Part shown: piece by piece, positions 7,191 to 15,762 of the stretch | How the letters are laid out: every line of letters begins with the position of its first letter | How positions within the stretch are numbered: the stretch's first letter is position 1 | From: Hyphomicrobiales bacterium | GTDB taxonomy: Bacteria; Pseudomonadota; Alphaproteobacteria; Rhizobiales; Xanthobacteraceae | Assembly: GCA_016201085.1 (NCBI GenBank) | Contig: JACQDO010000345.1 | Location: 1 to 16,140, forward strand | DNA length: 16,140 nt | Direction: 5' to 3' | The notes under the pieces: generated by a model | Seen by the model: the letters and a program-made list of their open reading frames with translations, nothing else | Databases searched by the model: none | Told to the model about the DNA's origin: nothing | Made by a program: the position numbers and the translations under genes

Positions 7191-7805
7191 ATGGCCGATC
7201 TCACGCTCTATCACGCTTCGCCGTCGCGCTCGTCCATCGTGCTGTGGATGCTGGAGGAACTGGGCCAGCCCTATGACATCAAGCTGCTGCGCCTGAGCGA
7301 GGGCGACAACATGAAACCCGACTACCTCGCCATCAATCCGATGGGGAAAGTTCCGGCGCTCCAGCACGGCGACACGGTGATCACCGAGGGCGCGGCGATC
7401 TGCACCTATCTCGCCGATGCGTTTCCCGACGCCAGGCTGAATATCCCGATCGGCACGCCGCGCCGCGGCGTCTATCTCAAATGGCTGTTCTTCGGGCCGA
7501 GCTGCATCGAGCCGGCGGTGATCGATCGCGCCGCGCCGCGCAAGGAGCCGGCACGCCGCGGCATGCTCGGCTACGGCGATTTCGACACCGTGATGAACGT
7601 GGTGGCGAAGGCCGTTGCGAGCGGCCCGTGGCTGATGGGCGAGCAGTTCACCGCCGCCGACGTGATCATCGGCGCCAATCTGCGTTTCGGCATGATGTTC
7701 AAGATGATCCCGGAGCGGAAGGAGTTTTCCGATTATGCCGCGCGCATCGCCGCGCGCCCGGCCGCCCAGCGCGCCGAGGCCAAGGACAAGGGACTGGCGG
7801 CGTAG
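7191..7805 (+). CDS. Glutathione S-transferase family protein
   Basis: A 204-aa cytosolic GST with both domains. The N-terminal thioredoxin-like domain has LTLYHASPSRSSIVLWMLEEL, with serines around residues 12-15 at the catalytic position, NPMGKVPAL (49-57) with the cis-proline that binds glutathione, and TEGAAICTYLAD (65-76), whose Glu contacts the glutamyl group. The helical C-terminal domain contains FTAADVIIGANL, the N-capping box typical of GSTs. The start is ATG 7191, preceded by AAGGTG; an upstream in-frame TTG at 7176 is less likely. The likely role is glutathione conjugation or peroxide reduction of unknown electrophiles. No neighbours indicate a dedicated catabolic pathway. Confidence 0.9.
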   Translation: MADLTLYHASPSRSSIVLWMLEELGQPYDIKLLRLSEGDNMKPDYLAINPMGKVPALQHGDTVITEGAAICTYLADAFPDARLNIPIGTPRRGVYLKWLFFGPSCIEPAVIDRAAPRKEPARRGMLGYGDFDTVMNVVAKAVASGPWLMGEQFTAADVIIGANLRFGMMFKMIPERKEFSDYAARIAARPAAQRAEAKDKGLAA

Positions 7806-7824
7806 GGGGCTCGCCGTTCGCGGC

Positions 7825-8418
7825 TCACGGCACCCGCGCCGTGGTCTGCATAATCGGGACCGGCCCGGCGATCAAAAGCCAGACTGGCGCGCGCGTCGGC
7901 GTGCCCATCGACGTCGACATGCCGATCTCGTAGCTCGACTCGCCGGGGCAGAGCGGCCGCCCGAACTCGATCTCCACCAGATTGGATGTGATGGTCCGTA
8001 CCGAGGTCGGCGCGACAGTACCGGGTGCGCCTGAGGTGATGACATAGACCTGGCTCGCGGAGCCGCCATAGACGATGGTATCGATCGGCTGGAAGCCGAA
8101 CACCATGCCGCGGATGCATTCGCCGTTCAGGTTGGCAGCGGTCAGATCGATGCGGAATTGATAGCCGGTGCGGCCGGCGGCGAAGCTGCCGGCGCCCCCG
8201 ACCCGCGTGCGCGTGGTGATCTGCGCGCCATTGCCGTGCATATAGAACTGCAAATTGTCCGAGCTTAGCGAGACGCCTAGCACGCTGCAGCCGCGGTCGA
8301 AGCTGCAATCGACATCCCGTTGCGTCACATTGTTGATGCTGAGCGAAGCTGCTGCGGCCCATGCTTGCGTCAGCGCCAGGGCGGCGGCGGAAGTCAAAGT
8401 GATCTTCGGAAATCGCAT
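7825..8418 (-). CDS. Secreted protein of unknown function
   Basis: A 197-aa protein with a Sec signal peptide (MRFPKITLTSAAALALTQAWA, cleavage near AWA|AA or AAA|SL). The mature part starts LSINNVTQRDVDCSFDRGCSVLGVSLSSDNLQFYM, is Gly/Ser/Thr-rich and beta-strand-like, and has four cysteines (two in DCSFDRGC, one in GECIRG, one in PLCPG) that could form two disulfides once exported. I do not recognise a family. The start is ATG 8416-8418, preceded by a GGGGGGAC run that also stands in front of the OmpA-like gene upstream. The 129-bp gap to that gene is AT-rich and probably holds its own promoter. Periplasmic or extracellular location is inferred from the signal peptide only. Confidence 0.75.
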   Translation of the reverse strand: MRFPKITLTSAAALALTQAWAAAASLSINNVTQRDVDCSFDRGCSVLGVSLSSDNLQFYMHGNGAQITTRTRVGGAGSFAAGRTGYQFRIDLTAANLNGECIRGMVFGFQPIDTIVYGGSASQVYVITSGAPGTVAPTSVRTITSNLVEIEFGRPLCPGESSYEIGMSTSMGTPTRAPVWLLIAGPVPIMQTTARVP

Positions 8419-8547
8419 GATCGTCCCCCCACTGTTTTGTCGGCTTTGGCCGGCGCGAAAGCCGCGCCGAGACCGGCCGATGACAATGCTATTAAAAGAT
8501 GTATTATAACAATATTCAATCTATACTAGCATCGCACCGCGCCATCG

Positions 8548-8955
8548 TCATTCGACGGCCACCGCGACAGAGCGGTTCTGCGGTTCGGACGTGTTCGGTC
8601 CCGTCTTTATGCGCAACGCCGAGGTCGCTTTGCCGACCACGGTGATGGACACGCCGCGCGGCACGCCGAGCGCCACCAGCATCTTCTGCACGGCCATGGC
8701 GCGCGCCAGCGACAATTTATCGGCGTCCTTTTCGGCGGTGTCGCAGTTGCCGGCGAGGGTTATGCGCCCGCCGGGCTTGAGCATACCGCGCGCCATCTCG
8801 AGCAGCGGCTTGGCCGAAGGCACCAATTCCGCCGACTGCACGCCAAAGAAAATCGACAGCGTTTGCGCCCGCGCCGGCGCGCCCGCCAACGACAGTACCA
8901 AGATCGCCGCCAGCGCGGTAAGCGCCAGGCGGCGCGGCATTGCAAGGTCGAACAT
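8548..8955 (-). CDS. OmpA-like C-terminal domain periplasmic protein
   Basis: A 135-aa protein: signal peptide (to about residue 30, ARA|QT) followed directly by a single OmpA-C-like domain with no beta barrel and no lipobox cysteine. Recognisable blocks are IFFGVQSAELVPSAKPLLEMA (the Dxxxx-L-xP-xxxxxL region), LAGNCDTAEKDADKLSLARAMAVQKMLVALGV, matching the family's GHTDxxGs...NxxLSxxRAxAVxxxLxxxGV, and the C-terminal PQNRSVAVAVE matching NRRVEI. The conserved Asp and the final Arg that bind the diaminopimelate of peptidoglycan appear to be kept (CD-T and NR-S), but the usual GHTD is GNCD. The start is ATG 8953-8955 with a GGGGGGAC run nine bases upstream; ATG at 8940 is an alternative. It is probably a soluble periplasmic peptidoglycan-binding protein. 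Confidence 0.82.
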   Translation of the reverse strand: MFDLAMPRRLALTALAAILVLSLAGAPARAQTLSIFFGVQSAELVPSAKPLLEMARGMLKPGGRITLAGNCDTAEKDADKLSLARAMAVQKMLVALGVPRGVSITVVGKATSALRIKTGPNTSEPQNRSVAVAVE

Positions 8956-9037
8956 AGAATCCGTCCCCCCAGAGTTTTTGTGGCGCTATATTGCGTCGGC
9001 GCGGTGCGGCGGTCCAGGCAGCGGTCAAGGCGGTTGT

Positions 9038-9051
9038 TTGCGTCATATCAA
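9038..9051. promoter_or_regulatory. Candidate FNR/FixK-type binding site
   Basis: TTGCG-TCAT-ATCAA, the same half-degenerate architecture as the site at 5247-5260, again followed by TGC. It lies 106 bp before the SPW gene start, in the region shared with the divergent OmpA-like gene. Confidence 0.35.
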
Positions 9052-9156
9052 TGCGCCGCCTCTCGCTTTAGTCGAAGAAAAACGCGCCGCCCGTTCGGCT
9101 CGCTGAACAGGCCCGAATGAGCGCGGGCGCCGGGAACTTCTGGCAGGGAGGAAACC

Positions 9157-9540
9157 ATGGCCGGTATCCGTTTCTTCAATGTCCACCGCAGCTGGGAAGA
9201 CTGGTTCGGGATGGCGCTGGGGATTCTGATCGGGCTGTCGCCCTGGATCGCCGAGCGGCCGGCGGATGAATTACCGATGCTGAACGCCATCGCGGTCGGC
9301 GCGGCGGTGTTTTTGCTGGCCGAGACCGAGCTGGTCGATCTGCATCGCTGGGAGGAATTCCTCGAGCTGCTGTGCGGCCTGTGGCTGATCGTCTCGCCGT
9401 TCGCCTTCGGCTATGCCGAGGCCGGCGGGTTTGCCGCCTGGCATTTCACCCTCGGCGGCATCGTGACGCTGCTGGCGGCGATCGAGCTTTGGCAGGACTG
9501 GCATCTCACCGACGAGCAAATGCTCCGGCAACGGGAGTAG
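9157..9540 (+). CDS. SPW repeat membrane protein
   Basis: A 127-aa membrane protein with two copies of the SPW motif region: WEDWFGMALGILIGLSPWI (about 13-31) and RWEEFLELLCGLWLIVSPFAFGY (about 64-86). These fit the SPW family, in which each unit is a pair of helices with a Ser-Pro-Trp in the first; the second unit here has SPF. About four transmembrane segments are expected. Family members are found beside transport or dehydratase genes in some bacteria, but a biochemical role is not established. The start is ATG 9157 with the strong site GGGAGGAAACC directly upstream, the same ribosome-binding sequence as the gene at 2766. It is divergent from the OmpA-like gene. Confidence 0.85.
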   Translation: MAGIRFFNVHRSWEDWFGMALGILIGLSPWIAERPADELPMLNAIAVGAAVFLLAETELVDLHRWEEFLELLCGLWLIVSPFAFGYAEAGGFAAWHFTLGGIVTLLAAIELWQDWHLTDEQMLRQRE

Positions 9541-9598
9541 CAAGGGCTGCGCTAGTCCCGCTTGGTGTTAGCGGTCGCGCCGGAGAACGCGGCGAGGT

Positions 9599-9757
9599 TC
9601 AGGAAAGCAAACTAAGCAGCAGGGTGAGCTTCGCCAGCAGGGCTTCCCCCGTCGTGTTGAGGGCCGCCAGGATGGCAAGCCCAATGGCTGCGCAAATCAA
9701 ACCGTACTCGATTGCGGTGGCGCCGGAGTCGTCGGAGAGAAATCGCGTGCGTGTCAT
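9599..9757 (-). CDS. Flp/Fap-type type IVb pilin, orphan
   Basis: A 52-aa pilin precursor. A short charged leader MTRTRFLSDDSG ends in Gly12, where a TadV/CpaA-type prepilin peptidase would cut, followed by ATAIEYGLICAAIGLAIL: Glu at mature position 5 and Tyr at position 6 are the Flp signature, and the rest is one hydrophobic helix. The start is ATG 9755-9757 with AGGAG seven bases upstream; the longer frame to 9802 adds residues foreign to the family. No cpa/tad assembly genes are near, so any assembled pilus would depend on a tad locus elsewhere. Length is normal for the family. Confidence 0.9.
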   Translation of the reverse strand: MTRTRFLSDDSGATAIEYGLICAAIGLAILAALNTTGEALLAKLTLLLSLLS

Positions 9758-10098
9758 GATGGACTCCTGATTTCCATGACATAACTCGCGAAAGTAGAAC
9801 AATCAGTAATTACATCATTAAACTTGAACCGGTAGCCCGCGTTGAGCGATGCGATATGCGGGCGACGCTGTTCCGGATTTGCAGTACTCGATCCAGGCAC
9901 CGTTGTCGTCTGACACAGGACGGCCAGCGGGCGCAATGAATTCAATTCATGCCTGCATCCGTGCATCGGCGCAATGTATATAGTCCTATTATTTATTCAT
10001 GTTGTCTATTGCGTGTTAATATTAATGTATCTACTGTTAGTTGTGTTGGGCCCAGCCAATAAAATCAAAGAGAAACACTGGAAATAGGGGGTGTGGAG
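9758..10098. other. AT-rich intergenic region between divergent Flp pilin and WxxW protein genes
   Basis: 341 bp with no supportable coding frame. It contains a palindrome ATGAATT-c-AATTCAT (9936-9950) and a direct repeat GGCGCAATG (9930-9938 and 9968-9976) bracketing it, then an AT-rich stretch around 9975-10040 that probably carries the promoter of the plus-strand gene. No clear -35/-10 pair could be chosen by eye. Confidence 0.5.
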
Positions 10099-10548
10099 AT
10101 GCTCAAGAAAACTTTCTGGCAATTAGCACGTAACATTGGGCTGCTTGTTGCGATGGGGGGATTTTGCGTCGTCGGTTCGACACAAACCGCCCAGGCTCAA
10201 GCGGCCGTCTGTCCGCCCGGGCAAGACTGTCCGTGCACATGGTCGGCGTGGGTGGACCGGGACGACCCAACCGGGGTGGGCGACTTCGAAGACCTTGCGT
10301 CACTTTACAAAGAGAAGAAGATCGCTTGCCCGCGGCCGACCGCCATCCAGTGCCGTTACAAGGGCGGTGCGGTGTGGGGCTCGCAAGTGTTGCCGCAAGG
10401 TGCCGGCGGCAGTCCACCGGCCGGTTACGTCTGCAATGTGTCGGTCGGCGGCACCTGCACCAATGTGAAAACGCAGCCACCGGGCACGCAAGCCAAACCG
10501 ACGTGCAAGGACTCGGAAATCCGCGTCTGCTGCCCCAGCCTCAAGTAA
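10099..10548 (+). CDS. Secreted WxxW-domain (mucin CysD-like) protein
   Basis: A 149-aa exported protein: signal peptide of about 35 residues (ending TAQAQA) and a mature domain with ten cysteines. The order of landmarks follows the WxxW domain (Pfam Mucin2_WxxW, the CysD module of MUC2 and MUC5): CTWSAWVDRDDPTGVGDFED (C-T-x-W-x-x-W-x-D-x-D-x-P...GD-x-E), ACPRPTAIQCRY (IC-x-x-P-x-x-I-x-C-R), YVCNVSVGGTCTN (V-x-C-x-x-x-x-G-x-x-C-x-N) and CKDSEIRVCCP (C-x-x-x-E-V-R-x-x-C-C). The spacing and the final Cys-Cys fit very well. In animals this disulfide-bonded module mediates mucin interactions; the bacterial role is unknown. The frame also allows GTG 10093, but ATG 10099 is better placed after AGGGGG. 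It stands 150 bp before another Cys-rich secreted protein on the same strand. Confidence 0.8.
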   Translation: MLKKTFWQLARNIGLLVAMGGFCVVGSTQTAQAQAAVCPPGQDCPCTWSAWVDRDDPTGVGDFEDLASLYKEKKIACPRPTAIQCRYKGGAVWGSQVLPQGAGGSPPAGYVCNVSVGGTCTNVKTQPPGTQAKPTCKDSEIRVCCPSLK

Positions 10549-10557
10549 CCGATCTAA

Positions 10558-10590
10558 GCCCGCGATGCCGAACCGGAACGCATCGCGGGC
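10558..10590 (+). terminator. Perfect 11-bp hairpin after the WxxW gene
   Basis: Arms GCCCGCGATGC (10558-10568) and GCATCGCGGGC (10580-10590) with an 11-nt loop, ten bases after the stop codon. There is no T-run after it, so it may be a weak terminator, a stability hairpin for the upstream message, or an attenuator for the following gene. Confidence 0.5.
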
Positions 10591-10698
10591 ATGCTGGCGT
10601 TGTCTACTGCGACAGAGCGGGCGTTTCCCTCGGCCGTTCCCGGCCGCGAGGATCGTCATGATTTTATCGATCGGATCGACCGAACAAAAGGTGCCACC

Positions 10699-11070
10699 AT
10701 GAAGCGTCTTGGGATATGCGCCATTGCGTTAAGTCTGAGTCTATCTCTCTTTGCCTTCGAGGCAGCCGCGCATTCATGTAATAAAGGCCTCAAGCGGGCT
10801 CACTGCTATTGCAAATATAACCTGAACGTCAGCGGCGTCGAACTGGCGCGCGTCGTGGATCATGGCCAGTGCTACAATCAACAGACGAATGTAGGTCTCA
10901 GCAGCAATTGCGCGAACTACTGCCGCGGCCAGGACAGCACGCTCCAGGACCAAATGCGCGCGGCCCTGATCGCCAAATCGCTGTGCGGCAAACGAACCGC
11001 GACACGCAAATACTCGGCGGGAACGAATATATATCTTCCCTACGGCACGGTAAGTTTGACGGGCTGCTAG
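10699..11070 (+). CDS. Small secreted eight-cysteine protein, unknown family
   Basis: A 123-aa protein with a clear Sec signal peptide (MKRLGICAIALSLSLSLFAFEAAA, cleaved near AAA|HS). The mature part has eight cysteines: HSC, AHCYC, GQC, NCANYC, LC and a C-terminal GC, an even number consistent with four disulfides. It is basic (KGLKRAH, GKRTATRKY) and compact. I recognise no family. The start is ATG 10699 with AAAGGTG about seven bases upstream; the frame is open from 10591 but the extra residues are not signal-like. The gene follows the WxxW gene by 150 bp on the same strand; both products are exported and Cys-rich, so shared expression or function is plausible but not shown. Confidence 0.75.
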   Translation: MKRLGICAIALSLSLSLFAFEAAAHSCNKGLKRAHCYCKYNLNVSGVELARVVDHGQCYNQQTNVGLSSNCANYCRGQDSTLQDQMRAALIAKSLCGKRTATRKYSAGTNIYLPYGTVSLTGC

Positions 11071-11093
11071 GAAACGCGGCACGGACGTCGGTG

Positions 11094-11117
11094 GGTTAGG
11101 CGCCTTTGGCGCTAACC
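11094..11117. terminator. Hairpin between convergent genes
   Basis: GGTTAGGCGCC (11094-11104), loop TTT, GGCGCTAACC (11108-11117): a ten-pair stem with one bulged G. It lies between the convergent genes at 10699-11070 and 11166-11309 and could end either transcript, though no T-run follows. Confidence 0.4.
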
Positions 11118-11165
11118 GCCAACGGGCTCAGGCGCGAGCGGTCAAACCACGCAGCCGCATGTCTG

Positions 11166-11309
11166 TTAGTGCGTGATCGTGACCGGGATCGTAAGCGTCA
11201 CTTTGTAGCCGCCAGTCGGTGCCTCGTAGGTGCCGATGACGATAAGCTTATTCGGGCCGCTCGGCTGCTTGTCGATCCAGGCTTTGCAGGTGTTCTTGAG
11301 AAGTGGCAT
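11166..11309 (-). CDS. 47-aa protein of unknown function
   Basis: A short gene reading MPLLKNTCKAWIDKQPSG... and ending TLTIPVTITH, with TAA at 11166-11168. TTGGAG lies seven bases before its ATG (11307-11309), and the start follows the stop of the upstream gene (11331) by 21 bp, so the two look like one transcript. The sequence is rich in alternating Thr/Val/Ile with a central GTYEAPTGGYKVTL, suggesting a small beta-hairpin protein; one cysteine near the N-terminus. No signal peptide or membrane segment. I know no family for it. The good ribosome-binding site, operon spacing and sensible composition argue that it is real. Confidence 0.65.
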   Translation of the reverse strand: MPLLKNTCKAWIDKQPSGPNKLIVIGTYEAPTGGYKVTLTIPVTITH

Positions 11310-11330
11310 GAGTGTCTCCAATAGTGAGCG

Positions 11331-11816
11331 CTAGATACCGCCATTGTCTTTGACGTATTTCTTGCAGTCATCGTGCGAGGCTGGGCCAAACACGCGGGTG
11401 TAGACGGCAGGCACAGGCGCATCGCATTTGGCGATCATCAGCGGGTTAATGCCGATCCATTGAAACACGCAGTACTGCGCGCCGGCTTCTGCTGTCGTGG
11501 CTGCTGCGTCGAAATCGGGGACCACCACCTCGGCGATCGGGACGTCGTGGAATCCATCGGCATCCTGGATACGGATCGATTTTGCCGATTTCGGAAAGGA
11601 AATTGTCTCCTCATAGGTGAATGGCACGGTCGCTGGCAGGCTGATGTCGGCTTTGATCTCGTAGAACGCCCACATAGGAGGGTAAATGAGAAACGGGAGC
11701 TGGGAGAAATCTGCTTTGTCATTCAGGTTGGAATGCTCGCCAGTCGCGCTCAGCGTAACGACGCCGAGAAGCCGGTAAGCCTTGTACTTGGCGTGGCCTA
11801 AAACTCTTTGCGGCAT
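11331..11816 (-). CDS. 161-aa protein of unknown function
   Basis: Starts MPQRVLGHAKYKAYRLLGVVTLSA and ends CKKYVKDNGGI, with TAG at 11331-11333. It has no signal peptide or clear membrane helix. The middle (YEIKADISLPATVPFTYEETISF) is strand-rich and the C-terminal third carries three cysteines (QYC, AKC, DDC). I do not recognise a family. The start is ATG 11814-11816, preceded by CAGTGGGGGGG four bases upstream, the same kind of G-run leader as the genes at 8418 and 8955; the frame runs open far upstream to 12122 but that part overlaps other sequence and lacks a start signal. It is followed after 21 bp by the 47-aa gene, probably in one operon. Confidence 0.7.
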   Translation of the reverse strand: MPQRVLGHAKYKAYRLLGVVTLSATGEHSNLNDKADFSQLPFLIYPPMWAFYEIKADISLPATVPFTYEETISFPKSAKSIRIQDADGFHDVPIAEVVVPDFDAAATTAEAGAQYCVFQWIGINPLMIAKCDAPVPAVYTRVFGPASHDDCKKYVKDNGGI

Positions 11817-11948
11817 GATACCCCCCCACTGAAACCGTGCCAAAATGCATCCGGCGGCGCGAGGGGAGATGCTAGTATAAGTTGTATAGATATTGCAACT
11901 AAAACTATTATGGGTTGTGTAAAAACGGCAATACCTGCTTAGATAACC

Positions 11949-11975
11949 AGTGAGCGGATTTGTCTGCCGCTCACT
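11949..11975 (-). terminator. 9-bp hairpin overlapping the stop of the uvrA-tail copy
   Basis: Arms AGTGAGCGG (11949-11957) and CCGCTCACT (11967-11975) with a 9-nt loop. On the minus strand it begins at the TGA that closes the duplicated uvrA tail. It may be a terminator moved along with the tail; no T-run follows. Confidence 0.35.
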
Positions 11976-12020
11976 CCGCCGCCTGTTGCCCACCCTTATT
12001 ACGCTTGTTCTCGCGCTGCC
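11972..12020 (-). repeat. Diverged second copy of the uvrA 3' end
   Basis: On the minus strand this reads QRENKRNKGGQQAAE-stop in one frame; the true uvrA end at 12490 onward reads [18 protein letters not shown]. At DNA level about 40 of 44 aligned bases agree, with one in-frame 3-base insertion and substitutions. It begins directly after the stop codon of the 151-aa gene (12022), so that gene is bracketed by the two uvrA tails. Confidence 0.8.
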
Positions 12021-12021
12021 A

Positions 12022-12477
12022 CTAGCGACATCGGACGCGCGCGTAGGGCGCCAGTTGCTCCGGCGTGCTGGCGTCGCCGTAAACCCGCCAAAGGAACCGG
12101 TCGGGACTTTCGAAGATGGCAATCCAGATGTAGCGGTCGCCGTTCTTCAAGCGGCGCGTTTCATTGTTGAGATACATCGCGGCGCTGTTGCCCTCTTGAT
12201 AGAGCACGTTATAGGAGCCGGACTTTTCTTCGAATTTTCCGTCTTTCTCGGTGCGATAGAAATATTTCAGCTCGCGCCGGTCGGCGGACGGTTCGAACCG
12301 CGTCGGCGTTTCGCAGGCCTTTTCCTTGCCGAGCTTTTCGATGCTGCCAACCCATATCCAACGGCCTTGCATCGCCGCCAGTGGATCGGTGACGTTTTGT
12401 GCGCGCGCGCTGCTATTGGCAGCCAGCAGCACGGACAACGAAACAATTAGGCCGAACCGACAAAATGAAAACGTCAT
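12022..12477 (-). CDS. Secreted 151-aa protein of unknown function, inserted behind uvrA
   Basis: Signal peptide MTFSFCRFGLIVSLSVLLAANSSARA (cleavage ARA|QN), then DPLAAMQGRWIWVGSIEKLGKEKACETP, ERR/KYFYRTEKDGKFEEKSGSYNVLY and a C-terminal WRVYGDASTPEQLAPYARVRC. The opening GRWxWVGS and the alternating aromatic strands look like a small lipocalin-like beta barrel, and two cysteines (ACET and VRC) could pair, but I cannot place the family. The start is ATG 12475-12477 with an excellent AAGGAG six bases upstream; that site sits against the uvrA stop, leaving only 12 bp between genes, so cotranscription with uvrA and SOS-linked expression are likely. A second uvrA tail follows its stop codon, pointing to acquisition by insertion. 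Confidence 0.75.
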   Translation of the reverse strand: MTFSFCRFGLIVSLSVLLAANSSARAQNVTDPLAAMQGRWIWVGSIEKLGKEKACETPTRFEPSADRRELKYFYRTEKDGKFEEKSGSYNVLYQEGNSAAMYLNNETRRLKNGDRYIWIAIFESPDRFLWRVYGDASTPEQLAPYARVRCR

Positions 12478-12489
12478 GATATCTCCTTG

Positions 12490-15417
<2,928 letters not shown>

Positions 15418-15500
15418 CAGGCGACGGCTCTCCGCGACGCCGGCAGCGGCGCCTTGAACGAACGCATTGATCGGAAACGCACTTCAGAACTTGGCTCTTG

Positions 15501-15515
15501 GAACGTAGTAAGAAC
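15501..15515. promoter_or_regulatory. LexA (SOS) box, uvrA side
   Basis: GAACGTAGTAAGAAC, an exact GAAC-N7-GAAC (GTTC-N7-GTTC on the other strand), the LexA consensus of alphaproteobacteria. It is 84 bp upstream of the uvrA ATG and would repress uvrA until DNA damage. Confidence 0.85.
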
Positions 15516-15615
15516 GCGGCCCTTTTGCCAGTGCGGGACCGGGCGGGCGGTTGAAAACTGCCGGATCGTTGTTGACCTGGCTCACAGCCCTTGCGGAATG
15601 ACTGGAAAACGATTA

Positions 15616-15630
15616 GAACATAACATGAAC
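15616..15630. promoter_or_regulatory. LexA (SOS) box, ssb side
   Basis: GAACATAACATGAAC, a second exact GAAC-N7-GAAC, 133 bp before the ssb ATG. It overlaps the best-looking ssb -10, as expected for repression. Confidence 0.8.
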
Positions 15631-15762
15631 AAAGACAAGCCCACCCCGCCGGACGGCAGATACGCGTGGATGCCCTGTGGACGAGGGCCGAACGCGCTTG
15701 CCGGGGGCGGGGCCGGCACTAGGGTGATTTGAACGAGGCTCGGGCCTCAGGTGGAGAGCATC

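Larger units (their letters stand above)
15418..15762. promoter_or_regulatory. Divergent uvrA/ssb control region
   Basis: 345 bp between the uvrA and ssb starts with no gene. It carries two perfect LexA boxes 100 bp apart, one nearer each gene. A possible ssb promoter is TTGCGG (15591-15596), 17 bp, TAGAAC (15614-15619), whose -10 overlaps the second LexA box; this pairing is by eye and moderate. From about 15640 to 15735 the sequence is GC-rich without further recognisable signals. Confidence 0.6.

Noticed and set aside
8522..11880. 12-base match GATGCTAGTATA / reverse complement near 8530 and 11870
   Set aside because: Matches of 12 bases are expected several times in 16 kb, and the two lie in opposite orientation relative to their genes, so they cannot be a common promoter.
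11331..12122. 263-aa extended form of the 161-aa gene
   Set aside because: The upstream part crosses the uvrA-tail copy and AT-rich leader, and the internal ATG at 11816 has a G-run leader and a natural N-terminus.
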